From: an uncultured Flavobacteriales bacterium
Lineage (GTDB): Bacteria > Bacteroidota > Bacteroidia > Flavobacteriales > BACL11
Direction of reading: 5' to 3'
Length of the DNA stretch: 64,000 nt
NCBI GenBank assembly: GCA_905478765.1
Contig: CAJQJY010000002.1
Coordinates: 1 to 64,000, forward strand
Below, piece after piece: positions 43,434-52,099 of this stretch. Below the pieces are notes generated by a model. That model ran no database searches. It was not told the DNA's origin and saw nothing but the letters and a program-made list of their open reading frames with translations. The position numbers and the translations under genes were made by a program. Numbering within the stretch: the first letter of the stretch is position 1; every line of letters starts with the position of its first letter.

Positions 43434-44707
43434 AAAAAATAGCACTACACTGGAAAATTATAATCGGAATGGTATTGGGTGTGGTTTACGGCCTTATCGC
43501 TAACAAAGTAGGCTGGGTGGACTTTACCAATTCATGGATAAAACCTTGGGGTGTTATCTTTGTAAATCTCTTAAAGCTAATTGCTGTGCCTTTGGTTTTT
43601 GCATCACTTGTTAAAGGGGTGGCATCTTTATCAGATATTTCAAAACTAAGTAGGATTGGAGGTAAAACAATTGCTATTTATTTGATGTCAACCATTATAG
43701 CAGTAACCATTGGTTTATTCTTGGTAAATATGATAGAGCCAGGTGCTGATTTTGATAGAGAATCTATACAGTTATCTGAAAATTCTCAATCAGGAGCAGA
43801 TAAAAAAATTGCAGCAGCAGGAAATGTAAAAGAGGCTGGTCCTTTGCAGTTTGTGGTGGATATAGTGCCAACAAATATCTTTTCAGCTTCTAGTGATAAT
43901 TCTAATATGTTACAGGTTATATTTTTTGCTATTCTGTTTGGTATTGCCATGGTTATGTTGCCGAGTGAAAAAACAGTATATGTAAAAGGTTTTTTTGATG
44001 GCGTAAACAATATTATTTTATTAATTGTGGATTTAATTATGTTGGCAGCACCTTATGGCGTGTTTGCACTTTTAGGAGGTTTAGTAGTTGATTTTGGAGC
44101 AAGTTCTACTTTATTTATTGCCTTAGGGAAATATTCGCTAACCGTTATTGCAGGTTTACTTCTGATGGTAATTGTGATATATCCTTTAATTTTAACAACA
44201 TTTACAAGAGTGAAGTATATTAATTTCTTTAAGGCAATTTCTCCAGCTCAGATGTTAGCATTTTCTACAAGCTCAAGTGCAGCAACTTTACCTGTTACTA
44301 TGGAAAGGTGTGAGGATCATTTAGGGGTTTCTGAAGAGGTTTCTTCTTTTGTATTACCTTTGGGAGCAACTATCAATATGGACGGAACTTCTTTGTATCA
44401 GGCTGTTGCAGCAGTATTTATTGCACAAGCCTTTGGTATTGAATTGAGTTTAGGACAACAATTAACAATTGTTCTTACCGCTACTTTAGCGTCTATTGGT
44501 GCAGCTGCTGTTCCTGGTGCTGGTATGGTTATGCTAGTGATCGTTTTGGGCGCAATAAATGTTCCTGTTGAGGGGCTTGCACTTATCTTTGGTGTGGATA
44601 GAATACTTGATATGATGCGTACAGTCGTGAATGTTACGGGTGATGCTACTGTGGCAACTGTTGTAGCTTCTTCTGAGGGTAAGTTACGCCAAGTAGCTGA
44701 AGACTAA
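43430..44707 (+). CDS. Dicarboxylate/amino acid:cation symporter (DAACS family)
   Basis: A 425-residue inner-membrane secondary transporter of the GltP/GltT/DctA family that takes up glutamate, aspartate or C4-dicarboxylates with Na+ or H+. The hydrophobic pattern fits eight membrane helices and two hairpins; the serine-rich loop AFSTSSSAATLPVTMERC (about 280-297) and the NMDGTSLYQAVAAVFIAQA motif (about 316-334) are both present. PGAGMVMLVIVL and DRILDMMRTVVNVTGDATVA at the C-terminus are typical. Substrate cannot be told from sequence. It starts within the stop of the lamin-tail gene and lies 15 nt upstream of the PorE-like gene. Confidence 0.93.
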   Translation: MKKIALHWKIIIGMVLGVVYGLIANKVGWVDFTNSWIKPWGVIFVNLLKLIAVPLVFASLVKGVASLSDISKLSRIGGKTIAIYLMSTIIAVTIGLFLVNMIEPGADFDRESIQLSENSQSGADKKIAAAGNVKEAGPLQFVVDIVPTNIFSASSDNSNMLQVIFFAILFGIAMVMLPSEKTVYVKGFFDGVNNIILLIVDLIMLAAPYGVFALLGGLVVDFGASSTLFIALGKYSLTVIAGLLLMVIVIYPLILTTFTRVKYINFFKAISPAQMLAFSTSSSAATLPVTMERCEDHLGVSEEVSSFVLPLGATINMDGTSLYQAVAAVFIAQAFGIELSLGQQLTIVLTATLASIGAAAVPGAGMVMLVIVLGAINVPVEGLALIFGVDRILDMMRTVVNVTGDATVATVVASSEGKLRQVAED

Positions 44708-44722
44708 TTAATAAGTTAAACT

Positions 44723-46627
44723 TTGCAAAGATATATTCTAATTTACCTTTTGTTTATGAGTCATTTGCTAATGGCTCAAGAATGTTTTCCTGAAAGGAGA
44801 AAGGATAAGAAGTTAGTGCAGAAGATTGAGAGATTAATTGAAAAGAGAGCTTTTTATGATGCTTTTGATGAGTTAAGAGGGAAAAATGAGTATGCAGTTT
44901 TTTATGCGTTAAAAGCAGAAATACTTTGGGTTAAAGAAGCATATTTTGAGTCAGAGACTGAAGCTTTAAAGGCTATTGATATATGTCCTAATAACTTTCC
45001 TAAAGCGTACTATTTTTTAGGAGAGATTGCTTATAATCGTAAGAATTATGTAAAAGCAGACTTTTATCTTAAAAAGTGTATAGAATTAAAAATTGGTGAT
45101 CCTTATTATTCTGATGCTATTTTGCTATACTCTAAAGCAACAGTTCTTGCTGAAATTATAAATAATCCAGTAAAATTTAATCCAAATATTGTTAAGGGTA
45201 TTTCTACTAATTTTGATGAATATTTACCGATTATTTCTCCTGATCAAGAGCTTTCTTTTTTTACAAGAAGGTTAGAAAAAAAGAGTAAACAATCTATAAC
45301 TTCAATAATAGTAGAAGAGTTTACTTGCAGTAAAAAAGACAATAAAACATTTGAAGTTGGAAGTGCCTTAGATTATCCGTTTAATATGGAATCTAATGAG
45401 GGTGCTGCATCAATTACTATTGATAATAAGACATTGTATTATACAAAATGTTCTTTAACTCCAGGAGGTTATAAAAATTGTGATATCTATTATGTTTTTA
45501 ATAAAGATAGTTCTTGGTCAGAAGTACAAACTTTCTCTAAATATATTTCTAAAATCGATAGTTGGGAGTCTCAACCCACAGTTTCATCAGATGGTAAAAA
45601 AATTATTTTTGCTAGTGATAGAAAAGGTGGTTATGGTAAAATTGATTTGTATGAAATTCAACTTGTAAAAGGCGTATGGACTGCTCCCAAAAATTTGGGA
45701 AGCAATATCAATAGTAGTGAGAATGAAAAATCTCCTTATTTACATACTGATGGAAAGACATTGTATTTTGCTTCTCAAAATTTTCCAACTTTAGGAGGTT
45801 TTGATATTTTTTATAGCAGAAAGGATTCTTTAGGTAATTGGGGGGAACCTAAGAATATTGGTTATCCTATTAATTCAGTGGCTGATGAGATTTCCCTGTT
45901 TGTGAGTACGGATGGAAATACAGCTTATTTTGCTTCAAATCACTTGGATGGAGTAGGAGGTTGGGATATTTATTCTTTTCCTTTACATTACGAAGCAAAA
46001 CCTGAACGTGTGCTGTTTTTAAAAGGAGAATTGATGGATGAAAATGGGCAGGTTTTGGAGGATGTTGAGTTAGAAATTAAGAACCTTAAAACAAATAAAG
46101 TTACAACTGTAAAAGTTGATGCTGGAACTTATGTTTCTGCTTTAGCATTAGAGGGTGATGCTGATGTTTTGATTACTGTTAAAAAAGCGGGATTTGCTTT
46201 TAATTCAACTTTTATTGCTTATGATGATACTTCTTTTGTCACCCCAACTGAGTTTAATATTGAATTGCAATCACTTGAAAAAGGAAAGTCATTTAATATT
46301 TCAAATATATTTTTCCCTACTAATTCTTATGAAATAAATGATTTGGCTCAGGAAGTATTAATTGAGTTTTCTTCCTATCTTAAGTTGAATAATAGTTTAG
46401 TTATTGAAGTTAACGGATTTACTGATGATATTGGTAATTTTAATGATAATCAGATGTTGTCAGAGAGTAGAGCAAGAGCTGTTAGGGATTTAATTCTTAC
46501 AAATGGAATTTCAGCAGATAGGATAACGTTTAACGGATTTGGTGAGTTACATCCGTTAGAGTCTAACAAAGATGAAAAGAGTAGGGGAGCTAATAGAAGA
46601 ACCGAATTCAAAATTATAAGTAAATAA
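44723..46627 (+). CDS. PorE-like TPR/PD40/OmpA protein (paralogue 1)
   Basis: A 634-residue envelope protein. Domains: signal peptide (about 1-19), TPR-like helices (about 25-130), PD40 beta-propeller repeats (about 155-430; SSDGKKIIFASDRKGGYGKIDLYE, TDGKTLYFASQNFPTLGGFDIFYS), a CarboxypepD_reg-like domain (about 435-520), and a C-terminal OmpA domain (about 525-634; NGFTDDIGNFNDN ... SRGANRRTEF) that binds peptidoglycan. This is the architecture of PorE, an accessory protein of the type IX system. The start appears to be TTG 44723: the first ATG (44756) would destroy the signal peptide. A second, similar gene lies at 49162-51240. Confidence 0.82.
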   Translation: MQRYILIYLLFMSHLLMAQECFPERRKDKKLVQKIERLIEKRAFYDAFDELRGKNEYAVFYALKAEILWVKEAYFESETEALKAIDICPNNFPKAYYFLGEIAYNRKNYVKADFYLKKCIELKIGDPYYSDAILLYSKATVLAEIINNPVKFNPNIVKGISTNFDEYLPIISPDQELSFFTRRLEKKSKQSITSIIVEEFTCSKKDNKTFEVGSALDYPFNMESNEGAASITIDNKTLYYTKCSLTPGGYKNCDIYYVFNKDSSWSEVQTFSKYISKIDSWESQPTVSSDGKKIIFASDRKGGYGKIDLYEIQLVKGVWTAPKNLGSNINSSENEKSPYLHTDGKTLYFASQNFPTLGGFDIFYSRKDSLGNWGEPKNIGYPINSVADEISLFVSTDGNTAYFASNHLDGVGGWDIYSFPLHYEAKPERVLFLKGELMDENGQVLEDVELEIKNLKTNKVTTVKVDAGTYVSALALEGDADVLITVKKAGFAFNSTFIAYDDTSFVTPTEFNIELQSLEKGKSFNISNIFFPTNSYEINDLAQEVLIEFSSYLKLNNSLVIEVNGFTDDIGNFNDNQMLSESRARAVRDLILTNGISADRITFNGFGELHPLESNKDEKSRGANRRTEFKIISK

Positions 46628-46654
46628 AAAATCCTGCATTTAGCAGGACTTTTT
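46626..46654. terminator. Bidirectional terminator between the PorE-like gene and rplS
   Basis: TCCTGC (46632-46637), loop ATTTA, GCAGGA (46643-46648), with an A-run before and T-run after, so it can serve both strands. It separates the convergent PorE-like and rplS genes. Confidence 0.8.
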
Positions 46655-46672
46655 AATGTATTTATTAAGAGA

Positions 46673-47017
46673 TTATCTTACCTCTTTAATTCTAGCTTTT
46701 TTACCAGTTAACTCTCTTAGGTAGTAAATTCTTGCTCTTCTTACTCTACCCTTCTTGTTTACTTCAATCTTTTCAATTAAAGGAGAGTTTATAGGGAAAA
46801 TTCTTTCAACACCAACTGAGTGAGAAATTTTTCTTAATGTAAAAGTTTCTGTACCTCCAGTTCCTTTTCTTTGGATTACATCTCCTTTAAAAAGCTGAGT
46901 CCTTTGCTTATCTCCCTCTTTAATTGTGTAATACACTGTTATAGTGTCTCCAGCTTTGAAAGAAGGTATTTCTTTTATTGAATTAAGCTCTTTAGCGATA
47001 GTTTCAGTAATGTTCAT
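46673..47017 (-). CDS. rplS: 50S ribosomal protein L19
   Basis: A 114-residue L19 of the large ribosomal subunit, located at the 30S/50S interface. Conserved segments: [33 protein letters not shown] (about 20-52), [30 protein letters not shown] and [23 protein letters not shown]. It lies 77 nt downstream of trmD on the same strand, the classical trmD-rplS pairing, though the usual rpsP and rimM are not here. Confidence 0.97.
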   Translation of the reverse strand: MNITETIAKELNSIKEIPSFKAGDTITVYYTIKEGDKQRTQLFKGDVIQRKGTGGTETFTLRKISHSVGVERIFPINSPLIEKIEVNKKGRVRRARIYYLRELTGKKARIKEVR

Positions 47018-47094
47018 TTTTCTTGTTATTAGTTTTGAAAATTGATTTGCAATATTAAGGATATTTTTTTATTAGAAATAATTAAAACAAAATA

Positions 47095-47769
47095 TTATTC
47101 TAATAAATCAGGCCTTCTTTTAGTGGTTCTTTTTAGCGCCTCATTCTCTCTCCATTCTGTTATAAGCTTCTCATTTCCAGAAAGTAATACTTCTGGAACT
47201 TTCATTCCATTGTAGTTGAATGGGCGCGTGTAGATTGGTGGTGCAAGAAGATTGTCTTGAAAAGAATCGCTTAATGCTGATGTTTCGTCATTGATTACTC
47301 CTGGAATTAGTCGGATTATTGCATCAGATAAAATTGCAGCAGCAGCCTCTCCTCCAGTAAGTACAAAGTCACCTATGCTTATCTCTTCTGTAATGTGTAA
47401 TTCTCTAACTCGTTCATCAATGCCTTTGTAATGTCCGCATAATATGATGATGTTTTTATACAAAGAAAGTGTATTGCACATTTGCTGATTGAGTTTTTTA
47501 CCATCAGGGGTCATGTAAATTACAGCATCATACTTTCGTTCTGATTTTAGTTTAGTAATTAAATTGTCAATAGGCTGTATGTTCATCACCATTCCAGCTC
47601 CTCCCCCAAATTGATAGTCATCAACACTTTTTTGTTTGTTAGTAGAGTATTCTCTAAGGTTGTGTATTTTGATTTCAGCCTTACCTTTTTCTTGTGCCTT
47701 TTTTAAAATTGAGTACTCAAAAAAATGATTAAAAAAATCTGGAAATATTGTTATTATGTCAATTATCAT
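47095..47769 (-). CDS. trmD: tRNA (guanine(37)-N(1))-methyltransferase
   Basis: TrmD methylates G37 of tRNAs next to the anticodon, preventing frameshifts. The 224-residue SPOUT enzyme starts [21 protein letters not shown] and has the trefoil-knot SAM site in [14 protein letters not shown] and [13 protein letters not shown] (about 110-140), plus [21 protein letters not shown]-like motif with GN. ATG 47769 is used; TTG 47790 lies upstream of the -7 element TATTTTTG (minus strand 47781-47774), which is 4 nt before this ATG. Upstream is a composite element resembling that of dnaK (47792-47844). Confidence 0.96.
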   Translation of the reverse strand: MIIDIITIFPDFFNHFFEYSILKKAQEKGKAEIKIHNLREYSTNKQKSVDDYQFGGGAGMVMNIQPIDNLITKLKSERKYDAVIYMTPDGKKLNQQMCNTLSLYKNIIILCGHYKGIDERVRELHITEEISIGDFVLTGGEAAAAILSDAIIRLIPGVINDETSALSDSFQDNLLAPPIYTRPFNYNGMKVPEVLLSGNEKLITEWRENEALKRTTKRRPDLLE

Positions 47770-47773
47770 TTTG

Positions 47774-47781
47774 CAAAAATA
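47774..47781 (-). promoter_or_regulatory. -7 element TATTTTTG 4 nt before trmD ATG
   Basis: The minus strand reads TATTTTTG-CAAA-ATG. It fits TAnnTTTG and implies a leaderless trmD mRNA. A second candidate, TATAATTG, lies further upstream inside the composite element. Confidence 0.45.
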
Positions 47782-47791
47782 CAAAATCAAA

Positions 47792-47844
47792 ATTGCAATT
47801 ATAATTGTAAAAACACGTCAAAATAACACATGACATACTGTCAT
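47792..47844 (-). promoter_or_regulatory. Composite upstream element of trmD, similar to that of dnaK
   Basis: Reading on the minus strand: dyad ATGACAGTATGTCAT (47844 to 47830, arms of 6 with 3 nt between), then TTTTGACGT (47823-47815), then ATTATAATTGCAAT (47805-47792). The same three words, ATGACAGT, TTTTGACGT and ATTATAATTGCAAT, occur in the same order upstream of dnaK. The rest of the gap to the next gene (47845-48053) is AT-rich sequence in which I see no gene. Confidence 0.45.
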
Positions 47845-48053
47845 TAAATTATCATAAATATTACAAAATCAGTATTTTATAAAATTTTTATAAAGTAATA
47901 GTTCATATACATATAATTTATTAATATAAAAATTGCATCTATAAAATTTTTTTAAAATGGTTAATATAATGTTGATAATTATAGTGAACAATCTTGCATT
48001 CAGCTCTAATATTAGGATGTATAATTTGTAGTTTTCACTTTTAAATTATTAAT

Positions 48054-49160
48054 ATGAAATATAACCTTATCATTTTCTTATTTGCAGTTTTTACTTATGA
48101 TTTTTCTTATTGTCAAGCTTCAGATAGTATTTTTATTGACTCTACTTTAACTAATTCAGAACAACTTTTTACTGATTCAATTAATACTTTAAATAACCAA
48201 AATCAACAGCTCACCAGCTCAAGAAACGCATATAATCAAGGAATTGAATTTGTGAAAAATGAAGAGTTTGAGCAGGCAATTATAAGTTTTACTGATGCTA
48301 TAAATATTGATTCTACTTTTTCTTCTGCATATTTTGAGAGGGCTAAGTGTTATTCAGCTCTAAGTAGTGAGTTGGCGATAAATGATTATAATTCTGCATT
48401 TGCTTTAGATACTTTAAATTACGAACCATTATATAAGATTGCTAAAATTCAATCTGTATCTGATAGGAAATTAGCATTAAATAGTTATAATTCTATCATT
48501 AAATTAGATAGTCAACAATATAAAGCCTATTATGAGATTGGTGTTTTAAATTACCTAGAGCACAATATAGATAAAGCTATTGTTTCTTTTTCAACTTCAA
48601 TTGAGATCAAAAAAGATGCAAGAACTTTTAATGATAGAGCATCCTGTTATAGGAAGCAAGAGAAATATGATGATGCGATTAATGATTACTTTTTAGCAAT
48701 AACTCTTAATCCTGACTTGGCTTTTGTTTATAATAATCTTGCTAGCACTTATAGAAAGAGTGGAAATAACGAAAAAGCGTTGAGCTATTATACTTTAGCA
48801 ATTTCTAAAGATATCAATTATGCTTTAGCTTATAATAACAGAGGAAGTTTGCAAATTGATTTAGGTAATTCAATAGAGGCTTTATCTGATATTGAAAAAG
48901 CAATTTCACTTGATGATGGATACGCTCCCGCTTATAATAATAGAGGGGTTTTACATCATCAAAATAAAAAATATACTAAAGCTCTTGCAGATTTTGATAT
49001 AGCTATAAAACTGAATAGTAATTATGCGAAAGCATATTTTAATAGAGGAATTACTAGACAAATGACTAGAAATGAAGATGGAGCTTGTAACGATTGGATT
49101 AAGGCAAAAAAGTTAGGAATCAAGATGGCTAATAAATATTTAGGGAATGATTGTGAATAA
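48054..49160 (+). CDS. TPR protein preceding the second PorE-like gene
   Basis: A 368-residue secreted or periplasmic protein with a signal peptide (about 1-22) and about eight tetratricopeptide repeats (about 60-350): AYNQGIEFVKNEEFEQAIISFTDAI, AFVYNNLASTYRKSGNNEKALSYYTLAI, APAYNNRGVLHHQNKKYTKALADFDIAI, AKAYFNRGITRQMTRNEDGACNDW. TPR arrays mediate protein contacts. The last repeat matches the common GxACxDW ending of Bacteroidota TPR proteins. It ends 1 nt before the PorE-like gene, so the two are probably cotranscribed and may work together at the outer envelope. Confidence 0.85.
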   Translation: MKYNLIIFLFAVFTYDFSYCQASDSIFIDSTLTNSEQLFTDSINTLNNQNQQLTSSRNAYNQGIEFVKNEEFEQAIISFTDAINIDSTFSSAYFERAKCYSALSSELAINDYNSAFALDTLNYEPLYKIAKIQSVSDRKLALNSYNSIIKLDSQQYKAYYEIGVLNYLEHNIDKAIVSFSTSIEIKKDARTFNDRASCYRKQEKYDDAINDYFLAITLNPDLAFVYNNLASTYRKSGNNEKALSYYTLAISKDINYALAYNNRGSLQIDLGNSIEALSDIEKAISLDDGYAPAYNNRGVLHHQNKKYTKALADFDIAIKLNSNYAKAYFNRGITRQMTRNEDGACNDWIKAKKLGIKMANKYLGNDCE

Positions 49161-49161
49161 G

Positions 49162-51240
49162 ATGAAGAACATTGCACTATTAGTAGTTGGTATTTTTTTT
49201 TATCAATCAATTTTTGCACAAAATATTGAATTTAAAAATTCTAATTTTAAATCAGATAAAGAGGGTTTAAAACTTGCAAAAGAGAATATTAAATTCGCTG
49301 ATAATTTACGTGATAATGCAATAATTGAAATGTTGGCAATGCATGATGCTGAGCTACTCTACAGTCAAGCTGTTTTTTATTATCAAAAGGCACAAGATTT
49401 TAACTCTAACAATGCTGAGTTAAATTATAAAATAGGAAGCTCTATATTGTTTACGCATAATAAGGAGAAAGCGTTTAATTATCTGAAAAAAGCATCTAGC
49501 CTTTCAAATGATCTTCCAAATGATTTTTTGTTTTATAAAGGTATGTGTTTGCAGCTAGATGGTGAATTCGGTAAAGCTATTAAGCAGTTTCAACTTTTTA
49601 GAAATTCAGCAAAAAAGAAAGAATTGGAGCTTTTTGAGATGCTAGTAAAAAAATATATTAAAGAATGTAATTCTTCTGTTGATGTTTTATCACAAACTCA
49701 TAGAATCTGGGTTGATAATTTATCATTGAATACTGAGTATGATGATTGGAGCCCGTGTTTAAGTGCTGATGGTGACTTATTACTATTTACCTCAAACAGA
49801 CCTAATGAAAACTTAGCAAATGATATTGGAAGTTATGATCAGAATATTTATTATTCAAATAAAAAAAGCAGGAAATTTAAATCGGTTTATCCTTTAGCTG
49901 AGTTAAATTCTAGTTCTGATGATGTTTCTGGTGGTCTTTCTTATGATGGGCAAAGACTACTTATTTTTAAAAAAGAAGATGGAAATACTGATGTTTATGA
50001 ATCAGAATTAAACGGAAAATATTGGGGTGAAGTAAATAGAAAAATGGGTATGAAATCTAGGGGAGGAAATACTGATAAAAATGAAACTTTTGCATCTTAT
50101 GATCCTCCAGATATAAAAGTTTATTACATTACAGATGGAGGACATAGCGGAAATAAAAATATCTATTTTTCTGGTGTAATGAATCGAGAGAGAAATATTT
50201 GGGGAAAAGGACAAAGTGCTGGTGTTGTGAATACAAAATTTCAGGAGGGTTCAGTTTATATTCACCCCGATGGCAAGACAATGTATTTTTCATCTAAAGG
50301 GCATAATACTTTAGGTGGCTACGATATTTTTGTTTCTTATGTTGATGATTTGGGGCATTGGGGAAAGCCAATTAATTTGGGTTATCCTATTAATACTCCT
50401 TATGATGATTTATTTTATAGTGCTACTGCTAGTGGGAGATATGCTTTTATTGCTTCAAATAGAGCTGGAGGAAAAGGTGGTTTAGATATTTATAAGGTAA
50501 CTTATTGGGGTGCAGATAAGCCAATGACTGCTGATTTTGAAGATCAGTTAATGGCTAGTATTGCAAGCCCTATTTCTGATAATTCAGTTGCTGAACCAAT
50601 TACCGTTGAAGAGAAATCTTTAACTGTATTTAAAGGGAAAATATTAGATGCAATTACTAAAAATTCTATTGCAGCTGATATTGAGATTACAATCAATTCC
50701 ACTGGAGAAGTTTACACTACACTAAAATCAAATAGTTCCACAGGTAAATTTTTATTATCACTTCCTGCAGGAAAAAATTATGGAATTTCTGTTGCTGCTG
50801 ATGGGTATTTATTTCATTCTGAAAATTTTGATTTGCCTAAAGGAGATGGTTTTAACTTAGTAAATAAAGATATTGAGTTAAAGAATATTAAAATTGGAAG
50901 TAACATTGCACTTCGAAATGTTTTTTTTAATTCTTCAAAATGGGATATAAAATCTGATTCATACGCAGAGCTTGATAGACTAGTTGCATTACTTTCTGAT
51001 ATTCCAGATTTAAAAATAGAAATATCTGGTCATACGGATAATGTTGGTTCAGTATCCTTTAATGAATTACTCTCTCAAAGGAGGGCGGATGCTGTGGTAA
51101 ATTATCTAGTAGGTAAAGGAGTAGATAAAAAAAGATTGACTGCAAAAGGTTACGGACAATCTAGACCAGTGGATTCTAATAATACTGCTGAAGAAAGAGC
51201 TTCAAACAGAAGAACTGAATTTGAGATTATTGAAAATTAA
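49162..51240 (+). CDS. PorE-like TPR/PD40/OmpA protein (paralogue 2)
   Basis: A 692-residue envelope protein with the same layout as the gene at 44723: signal peptide (about 1-20), TPR-like region (about 60-165), PD40 propeller (about 185-450; SADGDLLLFTSNRP, HPDGKTMYFSSKGHNTLGGYDIFVS, FIASNRAGGKGGLDIYKV), CarboxypepD_reg-like domain (about 490-580) and OmpA domain (about 585-692; SGHTDNVGSVSFNELLSQRRADAV ... NRRTEFEI). The peptidoglycan-binding D and R residues are present. ATG 49162 gives a clean signal peptide; ATG 49147 adds only MIVNK. Likely a T9SS accessory (PorE type), but which paralogue is the true one cannot be told. Confidence 0.84.
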   Translation: MKNIALLVVGIFFYQSIFAQNIEFKNSNFKSDKEGLKLAKENIKFADNLRDNAIIEMLAMHDAELLYSQAVFYYQKAQDFNSNNAELNYKIGSSILFTHNKEKAFNYLKKASSLSNDLPNDFLFYKGMCLQLDGEFGKAIKQFQLFRNSAKKKELELFEMLVKKYIKECNSSVDVLSQTHRIWVDNLSLNTEYDDWSPCLSADGDLLLFTSNRPNENLANDIGSYDQNIYYSNKKSRKFKSVYPLAELNSSSDDVSGGLSYDGQRLLIFKKEDGNTDVYESELNGKYWGEVNRKMGMKSRGGNTDKNETFASYDPPDIKVYYITDGGHSGNKNIYFSGVMNRERNIWGKGQSAGVVNTKFQEGSVYIHPDGKTMYFSSKGHNTLGGYDIFVSYVDDLGHWGKPINLGYPINTPYDDLFYSATASGRYAFIASNRAGGKGGLDIYKVTYWGADKPMTADFEDQLMASIASPISDNSVAEPITVEEKSLTVFKGKILDAITKNSIAADIEITINSTGEVYTTLKSNSSTGKFLLSLPAGKNYGISVAADGYLFHSENFDLPKGDGFNLVNKDIELKNIKIGSNIALRNVFFNSSKWDIKSDSYAELDRLVALLSDIPDLKIEISGHTDNVGSVSFNELLSQRRADAVVNYLVGKGVDKKRLTAKGYGQSRPVDSNNTAEERASNRRTEFEIIEN

Positions 51241-51277
51241 TTGCAGGCTTTACTTTAAGGTTTTGCTAAGGAAAAGT

Positions 51278-52039
51278 TTATTTGATAATAATTTTTTGTG
51301 TTTTATTTTCTGATTTAAGAATGTAAATTCCGTTACTTAAATTAGAAATATTTGTTAATTTTTTATTAGTAAAAAGTATTAACTTTCCATTTATATCATA
51401 AATCGAAACATTTTTCACTGCTTCAATTATTTTGTCGGCTGAATTAAATGTAAAATTACTTTCTTCAGATAAATTTATTGTAGAATTAACTATTTCCTCA
51501 TTAAAACTTACTGTAGTAGAATTTAAAAAATCACCTTGGTTGTTGCCTATAGGGTAACCTGCTTCAATAAAAGCACCATAAAAAGTAACATCACCTGTTC
51601 CTGCTAACGGTGCTTCCCAGAAAAGATCCCAAGTATTTAGACTATTTCCTGCTGCAGTATGTGTTACCGCATTACTATTATTAGTTAACTGTGTGTTTAT
51701 TGGGTCAGATATTCCAAATGACCCAGCCTTTGTATCATTGGAATTTTCTTCACATGTCACTTCAAAACCACTAGCATATCCAAAGCCTAATCCACTATTT
51801 ATGGTTGCTGTTATATTGTATATATTCCCAGGTACATATCCAGTTGAAGGAATATCTGTTGTAATTGTCGCGCCTTGTCCTTGTTGTGCTCCGTGGCACT
51901 GCGTACAATTTACTCCATCCGTTGGAGATCCTGTTTTTCCTCCTACTGAACCTATAGAATTGGAGTTAGAAGTTGTTGGGTAAAAGAATATTACTATAAC
52001 AATACTAAAAGGAATAAAAAGTAAATATTTTTTCATCAT
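51278..52039 (-). CDS. Reeler-like (choice-of-anchor V) protein with one CxxCH, T9SS type A tail
   Basis: A 253-residue secreted protein. After a signal peptide (about 1-24) comes GGKTGSPTDGVNCTQCHGAQQGQGATI, the start of a choice-of-anchor V / reelin-like domain in which the CTQCH motif could bind one haem c. The domain continues through ITATINSGLGFGYASGFEVTC to about residue 165. The C-terminus (about 190-253, KNVSIYDINGKLILFTNK ... NGIYILKSENKTQKIIIK) is a shortened type A sorting domain. Role unknown; possible extracellular redox or adhesion. ATG 52039 (or 52036) is the start; the TTG at 52060 lies in the promoter (TATATTTG on the minus strand). Confidence 0.82.
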   Translation of the reverse strand: MMKKYLLFIPFSIVIVIFFYPTTSNSNSIGSVGGKTGSPTDGVNCTQCHGAQQGQGATITTDIPSTGYVPGNIYNITATINSGLGFGYASGFEVTCEENSNDTKAGSFGISDPINTQLTNNSNAVTHTAAGNSLNTWDLFWEAPLAGTGDVTFYGAFIEAGYPIGNNQGDFLNSTTVSFNEEIVNSTINLSEESNFTFNSADKIIEAVKNVSIYDINGKLILFTNKKLTNISNLSNGIYILKSENKTQKIIIK

Positions 52040-52086
52040 ATAAAGTTTTAATTTGGGCAAATATAAGATATTATAGAGAAAATAAA

Positions 52087-52094
52087 TACATTTG
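52087..52094 (+). promoter_or_regulatory. -7 element TACATTTG 5 nt before the phosphoribosyltransferase gene
   Basis: TACATTTG-CAAGT-ATG (52100). Fits TAnnTTTG and implies a very short leader. Confidence 0.45.
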
Positions 52095-52099
52095 CAAGT

